A model generated the notes under the pieces. It did not search any database. It saw only the letters and a list, made by a program, of their open reading frames with translations, and had not been told where the DNA came from. The translations under genes were made by a program, and so were the position numbers. 64,000 bases of DNA. Source: Apophysomyces variabilis. Taxonomy: Eukaryota; Mucoromycota; Mucoromycetes; Mucorales; Mucoraceae. The stretch covers positions 244,543 to 308,542 of the forward strand of contig MZZL01000395.1 of the NCBI GenBank assembly GCA_002749535.1, written 5' to 3'. Positions 48,914 through 58,506 of this stretch are shown here, piece by piece (the first letter of the stretch is position 1; each line of letters begins with the position of its first letter).

Positions 48914-50089
48914 CTATGTTTCCGCATTTGTCTTGTCCCCTTTTAGTTCAGGCATTGTTGTCGGCGCTGAACTGACTGAAACTGGTGATATACTGGGTAA
49001 CGTCTTTCCTGAACGAGTCCATGTATACTCCACCTCTGTGGCAATGTTAATTCCCTCCTGTAGAGTTTTTGCACCTCTGTAACATAGAGCTTGCTGTAAC
49101 CAGGGGTGGATACGGTCCGTGAAAAAATCAAGCTGCAGAGCATCGTTGAAGATTTCAGCTCGATGTAGTAGATCGGTAATTTTTGGACCAAACAAACGCA
49201 TAGGCGTGGTTCCTTGGCGCAACGACTTCAATTGTGTCAAGGCTGATCTTGTGGGTTGTGACCCCCCTCCAAACTGATATAGAAATTGTTGTTTAAATGA
49301 CTTCCAACTATTACGGACATCTGCTGTCAAACCGGCGAACCAGTTTATAGCCGGGCCTTCCAGTCGTGCGTTTAACTCATCCATTTTTTCTTCTTCAGTG
49401 AATCCCAGATATTCACAAACTCGATGGTATTGCTCCAACCATTGTTGCGCTTCTGTAGCATCCCCATTTTTAAATGTAGGAATTTTAGTTCTTCGACGCC
49501 TTTCCAAAAATCTCTGCTTGGACAGTTCTGCTGCCGGGTCTTCCTTTTTACACACAGCTGTACTCGTGTTGATAGCCTCAGACTGCTTATATAGTTTGCC
49601 TTCCAGTTCTTTTATCCGTTGTCGTAGTTCTAGGATGAGTGAGCTTTCGCCTGTAGAGCTTGCCGTAGTCAAGGAAGCACCTGAAATCATCTGCATAATT
49701 TCTGCGGGCAATTGCAAGTCATAGCAGACTTGCATAATCGGCCACTTGTAATCATGTATCATTGTTTGCAAATTATCTTTGGCGTTTTCTAGTAACCAAT
49801 GGAATTGTTCGATAACCCATTGCCGTTCTTCAGGTGCTGCATTATCAAGCCAAGTAATTTCTTGAGTTAGCTTGTCACCTTGGGCTTGTTGTTCTTGCAG
49901 CATCACAGTGATAGCCATCCGACTCGCTGGGGGCATCATTGATATTCCTTGTTGAACCTCCTTTATACAGTTCGTTATATGTGTGATTTCATTCTGTCTC
50001 GACTGACGACCTTCCTGGATATAATAAAGAAGATCCATGTATCTGTTTTTCATTGCTTGGAATCCTAATTGGATGTCTTGATCATCCAC
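48914..50089 (-). CDS. gypsy gag (capsid) ORF
   Basis: Open frame of about 390 codons. It has no ATG near its beginning: the frame is open from a stop about 40 bases upstream, and the first in-frame start-like codon is GTG at 50089, so the true start may be lost or supplied by a leader ORF (ATG 50289, another frame). The central part (FKNGDATEAQQWLEQYHRVC, then FAGLTADVRNSWKSFKQQFL and ALTQLKSLRQG) is the capsid core of Ty3/gypsy elements. The zinc knuckle is missing from this frame and appears directly downstream in the pol frame, which means a frameshift, either programmed or mutational. Confidence 0.8.
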   Translation of the reverse strand: MDDQDIQLGFQAMKNRYMDLLYYIQEGRQSRQNEITHITNCIKEVQQGISMMPPASRMAITVMLQEQQAQGDKLTQEITWLDNAAPEERQWVIEQFHWLLENAKDNLQTMIHDYKWPIMQVCYDLQLPAEIMQMISGASLTTASSTGESSLILELRQRIKELEGKLYKQSEAINTSTAVCKKEDPAAELSKQRFLERRRRTKIPTFKNGDATEAQQWLEQYHRVCEYLGFTEEEKMDELNARLEGPAINWFAGLTADVRNSWKSFKQQFLYQFGGGSQPTRSALTQLKSLRQGTTPMRLFGPKITDLLHRAEIFNDALQLDFFTDRIHPWLQQALCYRGAKTLQEGINIATEVEYTWTRSGKTLPSISPVSVSSAPTTMPELKGDKTNAET

Positions 50090-50292
50090 TACGATCCTGT
50101 TTCTACTGGTATTTCTTCGAACCTCCTATTAGAAGATAGATGTTCCCTCCTCTCCTGCTGGCTGGAGTTCCATATGCCAGAGACTGAGCGACGCGCGCCA
50201 AAATCGGCTACTAACGGAGCAGTTTGCGTCAGAAGACCACACCTAGGGACGACAGTGGACTGAGAACAAGAGGTCGACGTGTTTGACATTTA

Positions 50293-50305
50293 GGCTTCTC
50301 CACCA
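50293..50305 (-). promoter_or_regulatory. primer-binding site of the LTR element
   Basis: Read on the minus strand, one base inside the right LTR, the sequence is TGGTGGAGAAGCC. It begins with TGG as needed to pair with the CCA end of a tRNA primer. Which tRNA was not determined. Confidence 0.65.
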
Positions 50306-50306
50306 A

Positions 50307-50533
50307 TGTAATAATTGACTAGCAGGGTTTGTAAATACAGAAGCTACTCGATCGAAGAATGGTCAAACCCAAAGGGCTGTACTATTTTTCTTTTGTGTGG
50401 GAAGAACCCCACTTCGATTAATGATACACAATTTTATATTCATGTGCTTTATTTCTTTGTTTATTGTCAATCTAGCTAGATGCTTACTAGATGGCTTAGC
50501 TGTTTTGGTCAGGGTTTTCTTTCAGCTGTGACA
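50307..50533 (-). repeat. LTR (5' LTR of the minus-strand element)
   Basis: 227 bp, starts TGTAATAATTGACTAG and ends TTTCAGCTGTGACA, matching 40321-40552. Followed directly by GTAAG, the right copy of the target duplication. Confidence 0.92.
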
Positions 50534-51676
50534 GTAAGATGCGATTTTTCGCACCTTAGAGTAAAGGAACTGCGTAAGATGCGATTTTTCGCACCTTAGA
50601 GCAAGCGACTGCGTAAGATGCGATTTATCGCACCTTAGAGCAAAAGAACTGTGTAAGATGCGATTTTTCGCACCTTAGAACAAAGGAACTGCGTAAGATG
50701 CGATTTTTCGCACCTTAGAGCAAAAGAACTGTGTAAGATGCGATTTATCGCACCTTAGAGCAAAAGAACTGTGTAAGATGCGATTTTTCGCACCTTAGAG
50801 CAAAAGAACTGTGTAAGATGCGATTTTTCGCACCTTAGAGCAAAAGAACTGTGTAAGATGCGATTTTTCGCACCTTAGAGCAAAAGAACTGTGTAAGATG
50901 CGATTTTTCGCACCTTAGAGCAAAAGAACTGTGTAAGATGCGATTTTTCGCACCTTAGAGCAAAAGAACTGTGTAAGATGCGATTTTTCGCACCTTAGAA
51001 CAAAGGAATGCGTAAGATGCGGTTTTTCGCACCTTAGAGCAAAAGAACTGTGTAAGATGTGATTTTTCGCACCTTAGAGCAAAAGAACTGTGTAAGATGC
51101 GATTTTTCGCACCTTAGAGCAAAAGAACTGTGTAAGATGCGGTTTTTCGCACCTTAGAGCAAAAGAACTGTGTAAGATGTGATTTTTCGCACCTTAGAGC
51201 AAAAGAACTGTGTAAGATGCGATTTTTCGCACCTTAGAACAAAGGAATGCGTAAGATGCGGTTTTTCGCACCTTAGAGCAAAAGAACTGTGTAAGATGCG
51301 ATTTTTCGCACCTTAAAGCAAAAGAACTGTGTAAGATGCGGTTTTTCGCACCTTAGAGCAAAAGAACTGCGTATGATGCGATTTTTCGCACCTTAGAGCA
51401 AAAGAACTGCGTATGATGCGATTTTTCGCACCTTAGAGCAAAAGAACTGCGTATGATGCGATTTATCGCACCTTAGAGCAAAAGAACTGCGTATGATGCG
51501 ATTTTTCGCACCTTAGAGCAAAAGAACTGCGTATGATGCGATTTTTCGCACCTTAGAGCAAAAGAACTGTGTAAGATGCGGTTTTTCGCACCTTAGAACA
51601 AAGGAAATGCGTAAGATGCGATTTTTCGCACCTTAGAACAAAGTGACTGTGGAAGATGCGAAAAATTGCATCTTTG
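50534..51676 (+). repeat. 40-bp hairpin-forming tandem satellite array
   Basis: About 28-29 head-to-tail units of 40 bp (a few 38-41). Each unit holds two 10-base arms, TAAGATGCGA and TCGCACCTTA, separated by TTTT and complementary except for one A/C mismatch, plus a linker GAGCAAAAGAACTGTG. Variants (GCGGTTTTT, GATTTATCG, GTATGATGCG, GATGTGATT) occur in blocks, showing growth by duplication of several units together. No ORF crosses it. The array lost its left end to the LTR insertion (see 40198-40320). Confidence 0.96.
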
Positions 51677-52004
51677 GATACCAGGCTGTATATGTGAAAT
51701 GTTTATATTGTCTCGTTCTTAGCTATTTTCTTCACAAAGTTATATGAAAACAATTATCGATAAAGGAAGAACGCCAATTCCTATTAAACTAAAGGGAAAT
51801 GAGCCGTTATTCATAAATCAGTCTTACTAAAGCCCATCGGCTATTTCCATGCACTGTGCTCGTATTTGTAGTCTTATATGAACACCGTCGATTCAACCAA
51901 ATAATAATTTGAATTTTATCCGCAAATGTTGGTGGAAGTTATCTTGTGCAGTTCGCTTAATTAGGAACTTTGAATCCAGTTAGGAAAATAGTCTCTGAAC
52001 AATT
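51677..52004. other. intergenic
   Basis: Unique sequence right of the satellite. No coding or RNA gene seen. Confidence 0.45.
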
Positions 52005-52593
52005 TCAACAAATGATATATGTATTATCATAGTTTAACGAAGTCAAACTCCACGTCTTCATCCTCAAGTTTAGATTTTTAAATTCTTGACGTAGTTTACG
52101 TTGATGTTTGGCCTTATCATCTTGTTGTACTACTTGCTCATGGTGTTCTTGTTTAGCATGCACCTGTGGTTGTTCTTGTACTATTTGTTGTTGTTGACGC
52201 TCCGGTAGTTCTACCTGCTTTGTTTGCTTTCGTCCTACTTGTTGAATGTGATTGTTATGTTGTTGTTGCTGTAGGCCCGCAACCCGCTGTTGGCGTCGAC
52301 GTCTTCGTCTCTAAGAGTAAATATGTTTAGTAAACTATCTATAAGAATTGATATCGATGTTAGGAAGACTAACGTGCACCTCCGTTACGGTTATTACGGC
52401 TTTTGGTCCCAAAATTGGCTGCTATGATGCCGAAATTGACCATCATCAGAAGTGAAATACTGATGAACCACTGTCTTAACAGATGATATAAAGATGTATG
52501 TATCATTCGTGTAGTCAGCATTTGTATGATATGCAAGGTTTCTGCGGTTTGTAAAACTTGATACCATCGTGGTGAGATTTGCCGAATCTTCAT
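52005..52593 (-). CDS. possible small membrane protein with Arg/Gln-rich tail (structure uncertain)
   Basis: ATG 52593 opens a 74-codon frame with a membrane helix near its end (QWFISISLLMMVNFGIIAAN) followed by a basic stretch. After a stop and an intron-like segment (about 52317-52379, ending CTCTTAG) comes an open frame beginning RRRRRRQQR and running through a Gln/charged region to 52005; an overlapping frame ends EDEDVEFDFVKL at 52027. The pieces look like one protein, but no pair of splice sites joins them in phase: all good donors are phase 1 and the acceptor needs phase 0. Either a splice site was missed or the gene is damaged. Function unknown. Confidence 0.35.
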
Positions 52594-54282
52594 CTCCCTT
52601 TATCCTTTTTATATTCTTTGCTACGGAAGATCAATTTTCACCCCTGGGTCAATTCATTGTATCCTCTAGTACACTCATTGTATTTTCCTGCTGCAGACAG
52701 GGTGCGCTAATTATAGATTCTTAGAACGCGACTGTAGGCGGAAACCATATCACTCTTTCAGTCTTCTTTGTTTCCTTTCTCATTCGATCGTGATATTGCA
52801 ATATATGTTTTTTTTAATGAGATAGATAAAATACAGTGTTTAAAAATTATCGAGTCGCAACGGATGTATTGATAGAGACCATTACAGGTATGCAAGACAA
52901 AGAAGGGGCCTTTTTTAGAATCAAGCAGCTGACCGATTTAAGGTTTATCTTTTTAGGCTTCTGGAAATGCAGAACCCTATTACTTAGCGAAACACTGGAG
53001 TAACAGAAAAATTTAAAGTAACCGTATATAAGTTAGCCGTATCGATACATTAAGCATTTATAAACACTTTCATGATGCAGTGTGTCTTTGCAAGATAAAA
53101 CTACACCGCAACCGCAAGTATAATGCATCTGGGTTATGGCCTACAGTTTCAGGATACTGTTTTGTAGGTTCCTGTTCTACAAAGGCTTCTTTGTTTACGT
53201 GCCAAACTTTGCTGAATTGAATTCGTTAGAATCTTTTCAAGCCTGAAACTTGACACTGCAGTTTTGTTCTATATTATTTTTCAGAGTATACTCAATATTA
53301 AAATCTGAATGACGGGGTTGGGAATTTATTTGAAAGCTTATTATACGCACTTATACGGATCATATCACACCACATTTCCATTTTTGACATGTCAGTTTTT
53401 CGGAAATATCGTATTCAGTTTGCTCGCGAGACGATATATACAATTTTGGAAAGCAAAGCTATACAAAACAATTGGAAGGAAAAATAAAAAAGGCTTGGCT
53501 GCTATATGAATGCGAACTTTGTACTAAATCAACCTTGTATAAGATGGCCTTAGCTTAAAGTTACCGTTGCAAATAGTAGTCCTGTTGTAATTCTCTTGCA
53601 TAGAATGGTAATAGGGTTGTGCTGCTTGGAAGAAATTTGCGTAGATGGGGAGGACAAAGAAGAAGACTTTGTTTTTGCAAGTCTCTTTCACTTTCTGACA
53701 GCAGCATTGAAATCATGCATCGATCTCACTAAGAGATTTTCAGAATACAGGCAGGGTAACCAATAGCCAGTCGGAGCTCAAAATCTGTGGTTGCTCTCTT
53801 CCGGATTATAAAATAAGAAAAGTTTGCCAATGATTGTATAGAAGCAAATTCCAATCCAATGTAAAACGTGGCCATGCAGTTTGTGCAGCATAAACCACGC
53901 ACAGGGGGAAGACAAGAAAGAGGATCTAACCGAATGAAGGGCAAAGATCTATTGTGCTACAATGATATCAACATGACTAAATGACAATAGCTCTTCCAGC
54001 TCGTCCTTCTCCTTGTCCATACTTTACTTGTTGTAGACATCCCACACGTCCGATGCAAGACCAGATGGCTTATGTCAATCAAGAACAATCGGATTGTTGA
54101 GCAGAAAAAGCAAGACCAGGACGGGCGAATATTTTATCCAAATCGGGGTTCGTTTTCACAGTCCCTCCCGATCCCGATTTTTTGCGATTTTTCGTATCAA
54201 TGAGTTTTCTGACTTGCCTGGTTCGTTCTCCTTCTCATTCGTTTTAATCCCTCCCTCTCTGTTCTCTTTCACCCCTTTCATT
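52594..54282. other. intergenic and promoter of the Reg1-like gene
   Basis: No supportable gene. The minus-strand open stretch 53729-53944 lacks an ATG. A pyrimidine-rich leader (CCCTCCCTCTCTG, 54250-54262) precedes the next start codon. Confidence 0.45.
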
Positions 54283-55986
54283 ATGTTCCCCAAGAAGCAC
54301 GCAGTGCGTGATGATTACGAATCCCAAAATCGCCACGTTCAATTACCAGAAGTGTGCGTCGATTACCTGTCTTACGATTTCGATGAGTTTGATCTAGCAG
54401 CGTCATGGCAGCGGGTCACCAAGGAAAAAAACGATATCGTCAATGGTCTTCGACTAGAGAATGCTTCTTGGCGAACTTGGGCTAAACAAAAGAATAAACT
54501 GAAGACGGTTAGTCCAGAGACCTTGAATTGGTAAGTGATTATCTCCGTCTTTTTGTTATCATGAGAGCATACTTATGCTCAATCGGTTCCATTCCTTTCT
54601 GGATCCAGGTTAAAGGACAGTGACGTTACTTGGCTTTACGGTCCACTCCACAGAGTGATTAACGACGAAGATGACCGATATGCAAAACCAAAGACTTCCA
54701 GTACTGAAGATACCCTGGGCTTGATGACACCCTCTTTCACACCAGCCACCACTTCGCTTACCTCTTCCTCCCCTTCTCTTGCCCCTCCTCCTCCTCCTTC
54801 CTCAGCAGCTAGTAAAGCATCGAAAGAGAAATCCAGCTTACCATCCGCTTCACCTTCTCCTTCACCCTCATTATCACAAGCAGAAGGGATGCAGGAACCG
54901 ACGATGCCTGCCAGCAAACCTTTGAAATCGGCACTGAAGAAGTTGACCATGTCGGAGCGTCTGAAGCGATCTGCTTCCGAATTGCAGGTAGAACATCTGA
55001 CGTTGGCACCAAACGTGTCGATTACCGAAGCGAACAAGCAGCTCGGCGCTTTTTCACCTGCCGTGATCGCCACACATCGGCAACCTAAACTGAGGTTCAA
55101 TCAGTACGTCGAACAATGTATTGCTCTTTCCAGTGGCGATGAAACCAGAACTTCGCGGAGGCAGTTGATCGATAGCAGCGACGACGAATCTTCGTCGTCC
55201 GATGCAGAGGATGATGAGGATGCCATTGTAATGCGTCAACCGAGATCATCTATTAAAAAGATCGCCCCGGCAAGGCTGAAGAGTAGCTCGCAATCGGAGC
55301 ATGAAACTGATGTATCGTCTCTTTCTTCGTCCTCTTCCTCCGGTCCGGCGGCGTTGGCAGAAGAATTTGGCAGGCGCAGAGGGTCCATTTCATCGTGGGA
55401 TGACGATACGGACAGTGACGCTCAGTCCATGCATTATGTGCCTGTGCGAAGACATCCTAACCGCTTACCGTCTCGATATCAACAGCAGCAAGAGCAAACC
55501 AATCAAGCCATTCAATGGGTGGGACAGTCATGTATCTATGATATGATAGGCCCAACAGAAACGGAAGATGATGGTGCCTATGACTTTGAGGATGATGATG
55601 ATTGGGATACACAGGAAGAAGATGGCGGAGAGATTCACCCTCTACCCTCCACGTCAGCAACATCAACAGCTGTTGCTACTGCTACAACCACAACAGATAC
55701 CACGCCGCGTACTTCCAGACCTGGTCATCAGATTCCAGCCAAATCTGCTCCGGTTAGTGAACCCTCCACCATCGATGCGTCTATGCCTGAGGTTGTCCGG
55801 ACATCGAGCTATCACAAAATGGAAGATATACAGCGTATGGGTCAACAACAGCGAAATAACAGTAACAACCAGTCGTCCATTCTAGGTCAAATTGCTCAGA
55901 TCGCTTCATCCTATCTGTGGCCCAAAACGACTACCTCTACTACTAATACTACGGCTACTCCATCATCATCTTCAGCATCACAGTGA
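54283..55986 (+). CDS. REG1: Reg1-type regulatory subunit of protein phosphatase 1
   Basis: Targets PP1 (Glc7) to Snf1-pathway substrates in glucose repression. Exons 54283-54530 and 54609-55986 give 542 codons. Residues about 20-95 form the DUF1752-type domain: VCVDYLSYDFDEFDLAASW, GLRLENASWRTWAKQKNKLK, TVSPETLNW|LKDSDVTWLYGPL (the intron splits the Trp codon). Around residues 185-245 lie SALKKLTMSERLKRSASEL and PKLRFNQYVEQCIAL. The KLRF core is a plausible RVxF PP1-docking motif and the context matches yeast Reg1. The rest is acidic, serine-rich and probably disordered. The start is the first ATG after a CT-rich leader. The gene is convergent with NOT2. Confidence 0.9.
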
Positions 55987-56313
55987 AAACGCTTGCTTCT
56001 TTCGTTTTCTTTCCCACCTTTCCCGCATGGCATCTTTCTCTCATCCTATCTTCCTTTTATCCTTCCTTATGTTTTGCTTTTTCTTTCCTTTTGCTTGTAT
56101 CACTATTGTAGATTTCTTTTTTTTAATAATCCTTATTGTTTTGCCTTTTTCTTCATTGGTTTTTCTTTTTCGTTAGCATGAGGTGGATCTAAAATGAAAG
56201 GAGAAAAAAGAACGAATGACTTGGTTTTTGGTTGTACTTCTTTTTCTTATTTTACACACTACTGTTTCTTTTCGTTTGCTGTTAACCTATTTTGCTATTT
56301 GCATGTTCTCTTT
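55987..56313. other. 3' spacer between convergent genes
   Basis: T-rich spacer between the Reg1-like (+) and NOT2 (-) stops; holds both 3' ends. No gene seen. Confidence 0.6.
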
Positions 56314-58041
56314 TTACTGTTCAAAAATAGAATGATCATTACAGATGGAGTGTATTTTTGACGTTAAATGAAAAGGACTATACTGTCTGTGAAGAGCTGC
56401 AATTCTCTCTTGAACGAGATTATCATGCATCTGTGACATCGAAGAAGAAGAAGAGGAAGAAGGGTAAGGTGTGAAAAGGGAGGAAGAAGAAGGTTTGGTG
56501 TAATAATTGGCTGTTGAGTGGGATGGTCCACGGTCTTCAAGATCATCGTAATAAAGCATGTACTCTTTTCTGACGTTGGACCATGTTGTTGGATCAAAGA
56601 AGATATAGGTACCTCGTTCGGATGTACGCGATCTTAGCAGACTTTCTAACTTTGTTTCTCTCGTCATCCATAATTTCAAAACCTTGTGAAACCGCCATTG
56701 TCGATGATACCTAAAACACCGAAGAAAAAAGAAAAAGGATTCAATTCGTTTTAATGCCTCTACGCTTTTGGTAGAAGGAGAACACCTAACGTTTTTTCTG
56801 CTTACAGTTCCTGTGCAGCCAGGTCTTGTAATACGTCCCTCGTATATGCGTAGAACATGTAGAACAGTGTTTCTGTAGACAAATTCGGGAGCATGTTTTC
56901 GATCGGAGGCAGTCCTCGCATGGTGTAACAAGCTGGTAACCGGAAATCAGGTTCGATCAAATCATCATCCCATGGTGACTCAAACGTTGAATACAGATCA
57001 CTGCGAAGGAAAAATCTTTTAAGTGTTCTTTTTTCCTTGGGGAAGGGATAGGGCAGAAGGAAAGAGAGAGAGATAGAGAGAGGGCAATAGAAAGGATTTT
57101 CTTTTTCTTACTTGGATGAATTCATATCAAGGCCCAGTGTGGATAAATCTTGCCCCAGCACCAAGAGATGATTGTCTGGATTCGTCTGTCTCGCCATATT
57201 TAACAAGCCTGATAAGTTGTATCTCGATCCAAGCACCTCATCGCCCTCATCTGTATTTTTCTCAGAAAATTCCAGCAACCGATCACCCTCTTCTGCTTCA
57301 GCCAACTCTTCTCCATCATCGTTCTTACTTCTTAACTGATCTCTCTATTAAAATGTAGGTTTATGAATATCAATTATGTATGTTTTTCTTCTTTTGTACT
57401 TCCACGTTACCGGATTCTGTGCATCTGATGTCAACGACGAATGGATAGTGGTTTGTTTTGGTTCCAGTAAGGTTCTTATGCTTTCTTTTCTTCGGGGCAA
57501 GGCTGGAAATTCGTCCATTGTTGGTAAGGGTGATGATGATCGGAGATGGTCTAATGGCGGAAGTATCGACGGAGATCCATCCAGATCGATCATGGATAAT
57601 GGCTGCTGTTGTTGGTGTGATAAGGAGGAGGGTTGAGCTAATCTGTAGTTTTGAGAAAAAAGACCAAATGCGTTGCGTATGTTTTTTGATTTGCCTGTAT
57701 ATGTACAGAGAAAGCGATAGAGAAAGACAGAAGGAGAGAGATGGGGGTTATATCACACCTTGAATGGCTGAAGCGTAGGTAAAGCCATTGGTTCTTTGTA
57801 TTTGTGCTGCAGGAAGACCAAGAGGGTCTAAGCTCGATGCTTTTCCCAGCCATATCTTTTCATTACTTTGACGGACCAACCACGGGTGAACTGAAGGACG
57901 ACCATCTTTTAGATAAGGAGCCATAGAGGCTGATATATAGTTTGTCGTATGGAAACCATAGTGATTCATGGTGGAAGTTGACTGATGATTGCCAGACAAA
58001 GAAGATGAAGATGACGACAGCATGTGAATTAAAGCGGACAT
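56314..58041 (-). CDS. NOT2: CCR4-NOT complex subunit NOT2 (CNOT2/Cdc36)
   Basis: Scaffold subunit of the mRNA deadenylation and transcription complex CCR4-NOT. Exons 57759-58041, 57411-57637, 57112-57344, 56806-57000 and 56314-56710 join to 445 codons. The N-terminal half is Ser/Gln-rich and contains the DEFPALPRR motif. Exon 3 has LSGLLNMARQTNPDNHLLVL then GQDLSTLGLDMNSS, exon 4 LPNLSTETLFYMFYAYTRDV, and exon 5 the NOT box: WRFHKVLKLWMTRE and ERGTYIFFDPTTWSNVRKEY. These match CNOT2 throughout. An Ser-rich tail of about 60 residues follows the NOT box. ATG choice is uncertain (58068, 58041 or 58023). Exon 2 start was placed at 57637 because it alone keeps the frame with the GT at 57758. Confidence 0.92.
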
Positions 58042-58506
58042 AGGGGATGAGAAAAAGAAAAAAAGCACGGGGTTATGTGTGAAGTGTATGTATATGTATT
58101 ATATATTTATATATATTCTGAGAGACAGAGACACAAAGTGATAGAGGGATAAGTGTGCGGGGTTTAGGTGAAGGAATAGAGGTGAATGGGGAATTGATTT
58201 CTCTGTGTCTCTCACTCTCTCTCTGTCCCTCAGGGAGAGAATGGCTGCTCCCTGAATTGTCAATGGGAACATAAACTCCGACGGTCGCAACACAATGCGA
58301 AAATGGGTCATTTGGGTTACACACATCATCATTCAATTCATCGGCTCGTTGCTAGGCCTCACAAAAACAGTTGCCTTTTTAAGCGACGGTCTTTTTCTGC
58401 TGGTTATTTTTTGTTCACCTTGACAACGTTAAAACAGTAGCGGTCCCTTTTTGTTTCCTTTCTATACAGCTTCTGTAGTATTGTCACCATCCTATTTTCC
58501 CTTTGA
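58042..58506. promoter_or_regulatory. divergent promoter region of NOT2 and the formin
   Basis: 465 bp between two divergent starts. Contains a CT/GA microsatellite (about 58197-58220) and a TATATATTTATATATA stretch (58098-58115). Both genes are core functions, so a shared bidirectional promoter is likely. Confidence 0.5.

Larger units (their letters stand above)
40321..50533 (-). mobile_element. Ty3/gypsy-like LTR retrotransposon, degenerate, interrupted by a LINE
   Basis: Flanked by LTRs 40321-40552 and 50307-50533 that start TGTAAT and end TTACA/TGACA, with target duplication GTAAG on both sides (40316-40320, 50534-50538). Coding order on the minus strand is gag, zinc knuckle, protease, reverse transcriptase, RNase H, integrase, the Ty3/gypsy order. 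A primer-binding site lies inside the right LTR and a polypurine tract inside the left one. A LINE (40554-45672) sits at the LTR/PPT border, so the original element was about 5.1 kb. The two LTRs differ at roughly 20 places and pol carries several stops, so the copy is old and inactive. Confidence 0.93.

Noticed and set aside
50089..50289. Short minus-strand ORF starting at 50289 in the LTR element leader
   Set aside because: Overlaps the primer-binding side of the element and resembles no gag part; could be a leader peptide but cannot be supported as a gene.
50534..51676. CRISPR-like regular repeats
   Set aside because: The whole 40-bp unit is repeated; there are no unique spacers and no cas genes, and the genome is eukaryotic. 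It is a satellite.
53729..53944. 71-codon minus-strand open frame
   Set aside because: Lacks an ATG start, no recognisable motif, isolated in AT-rich spacer.
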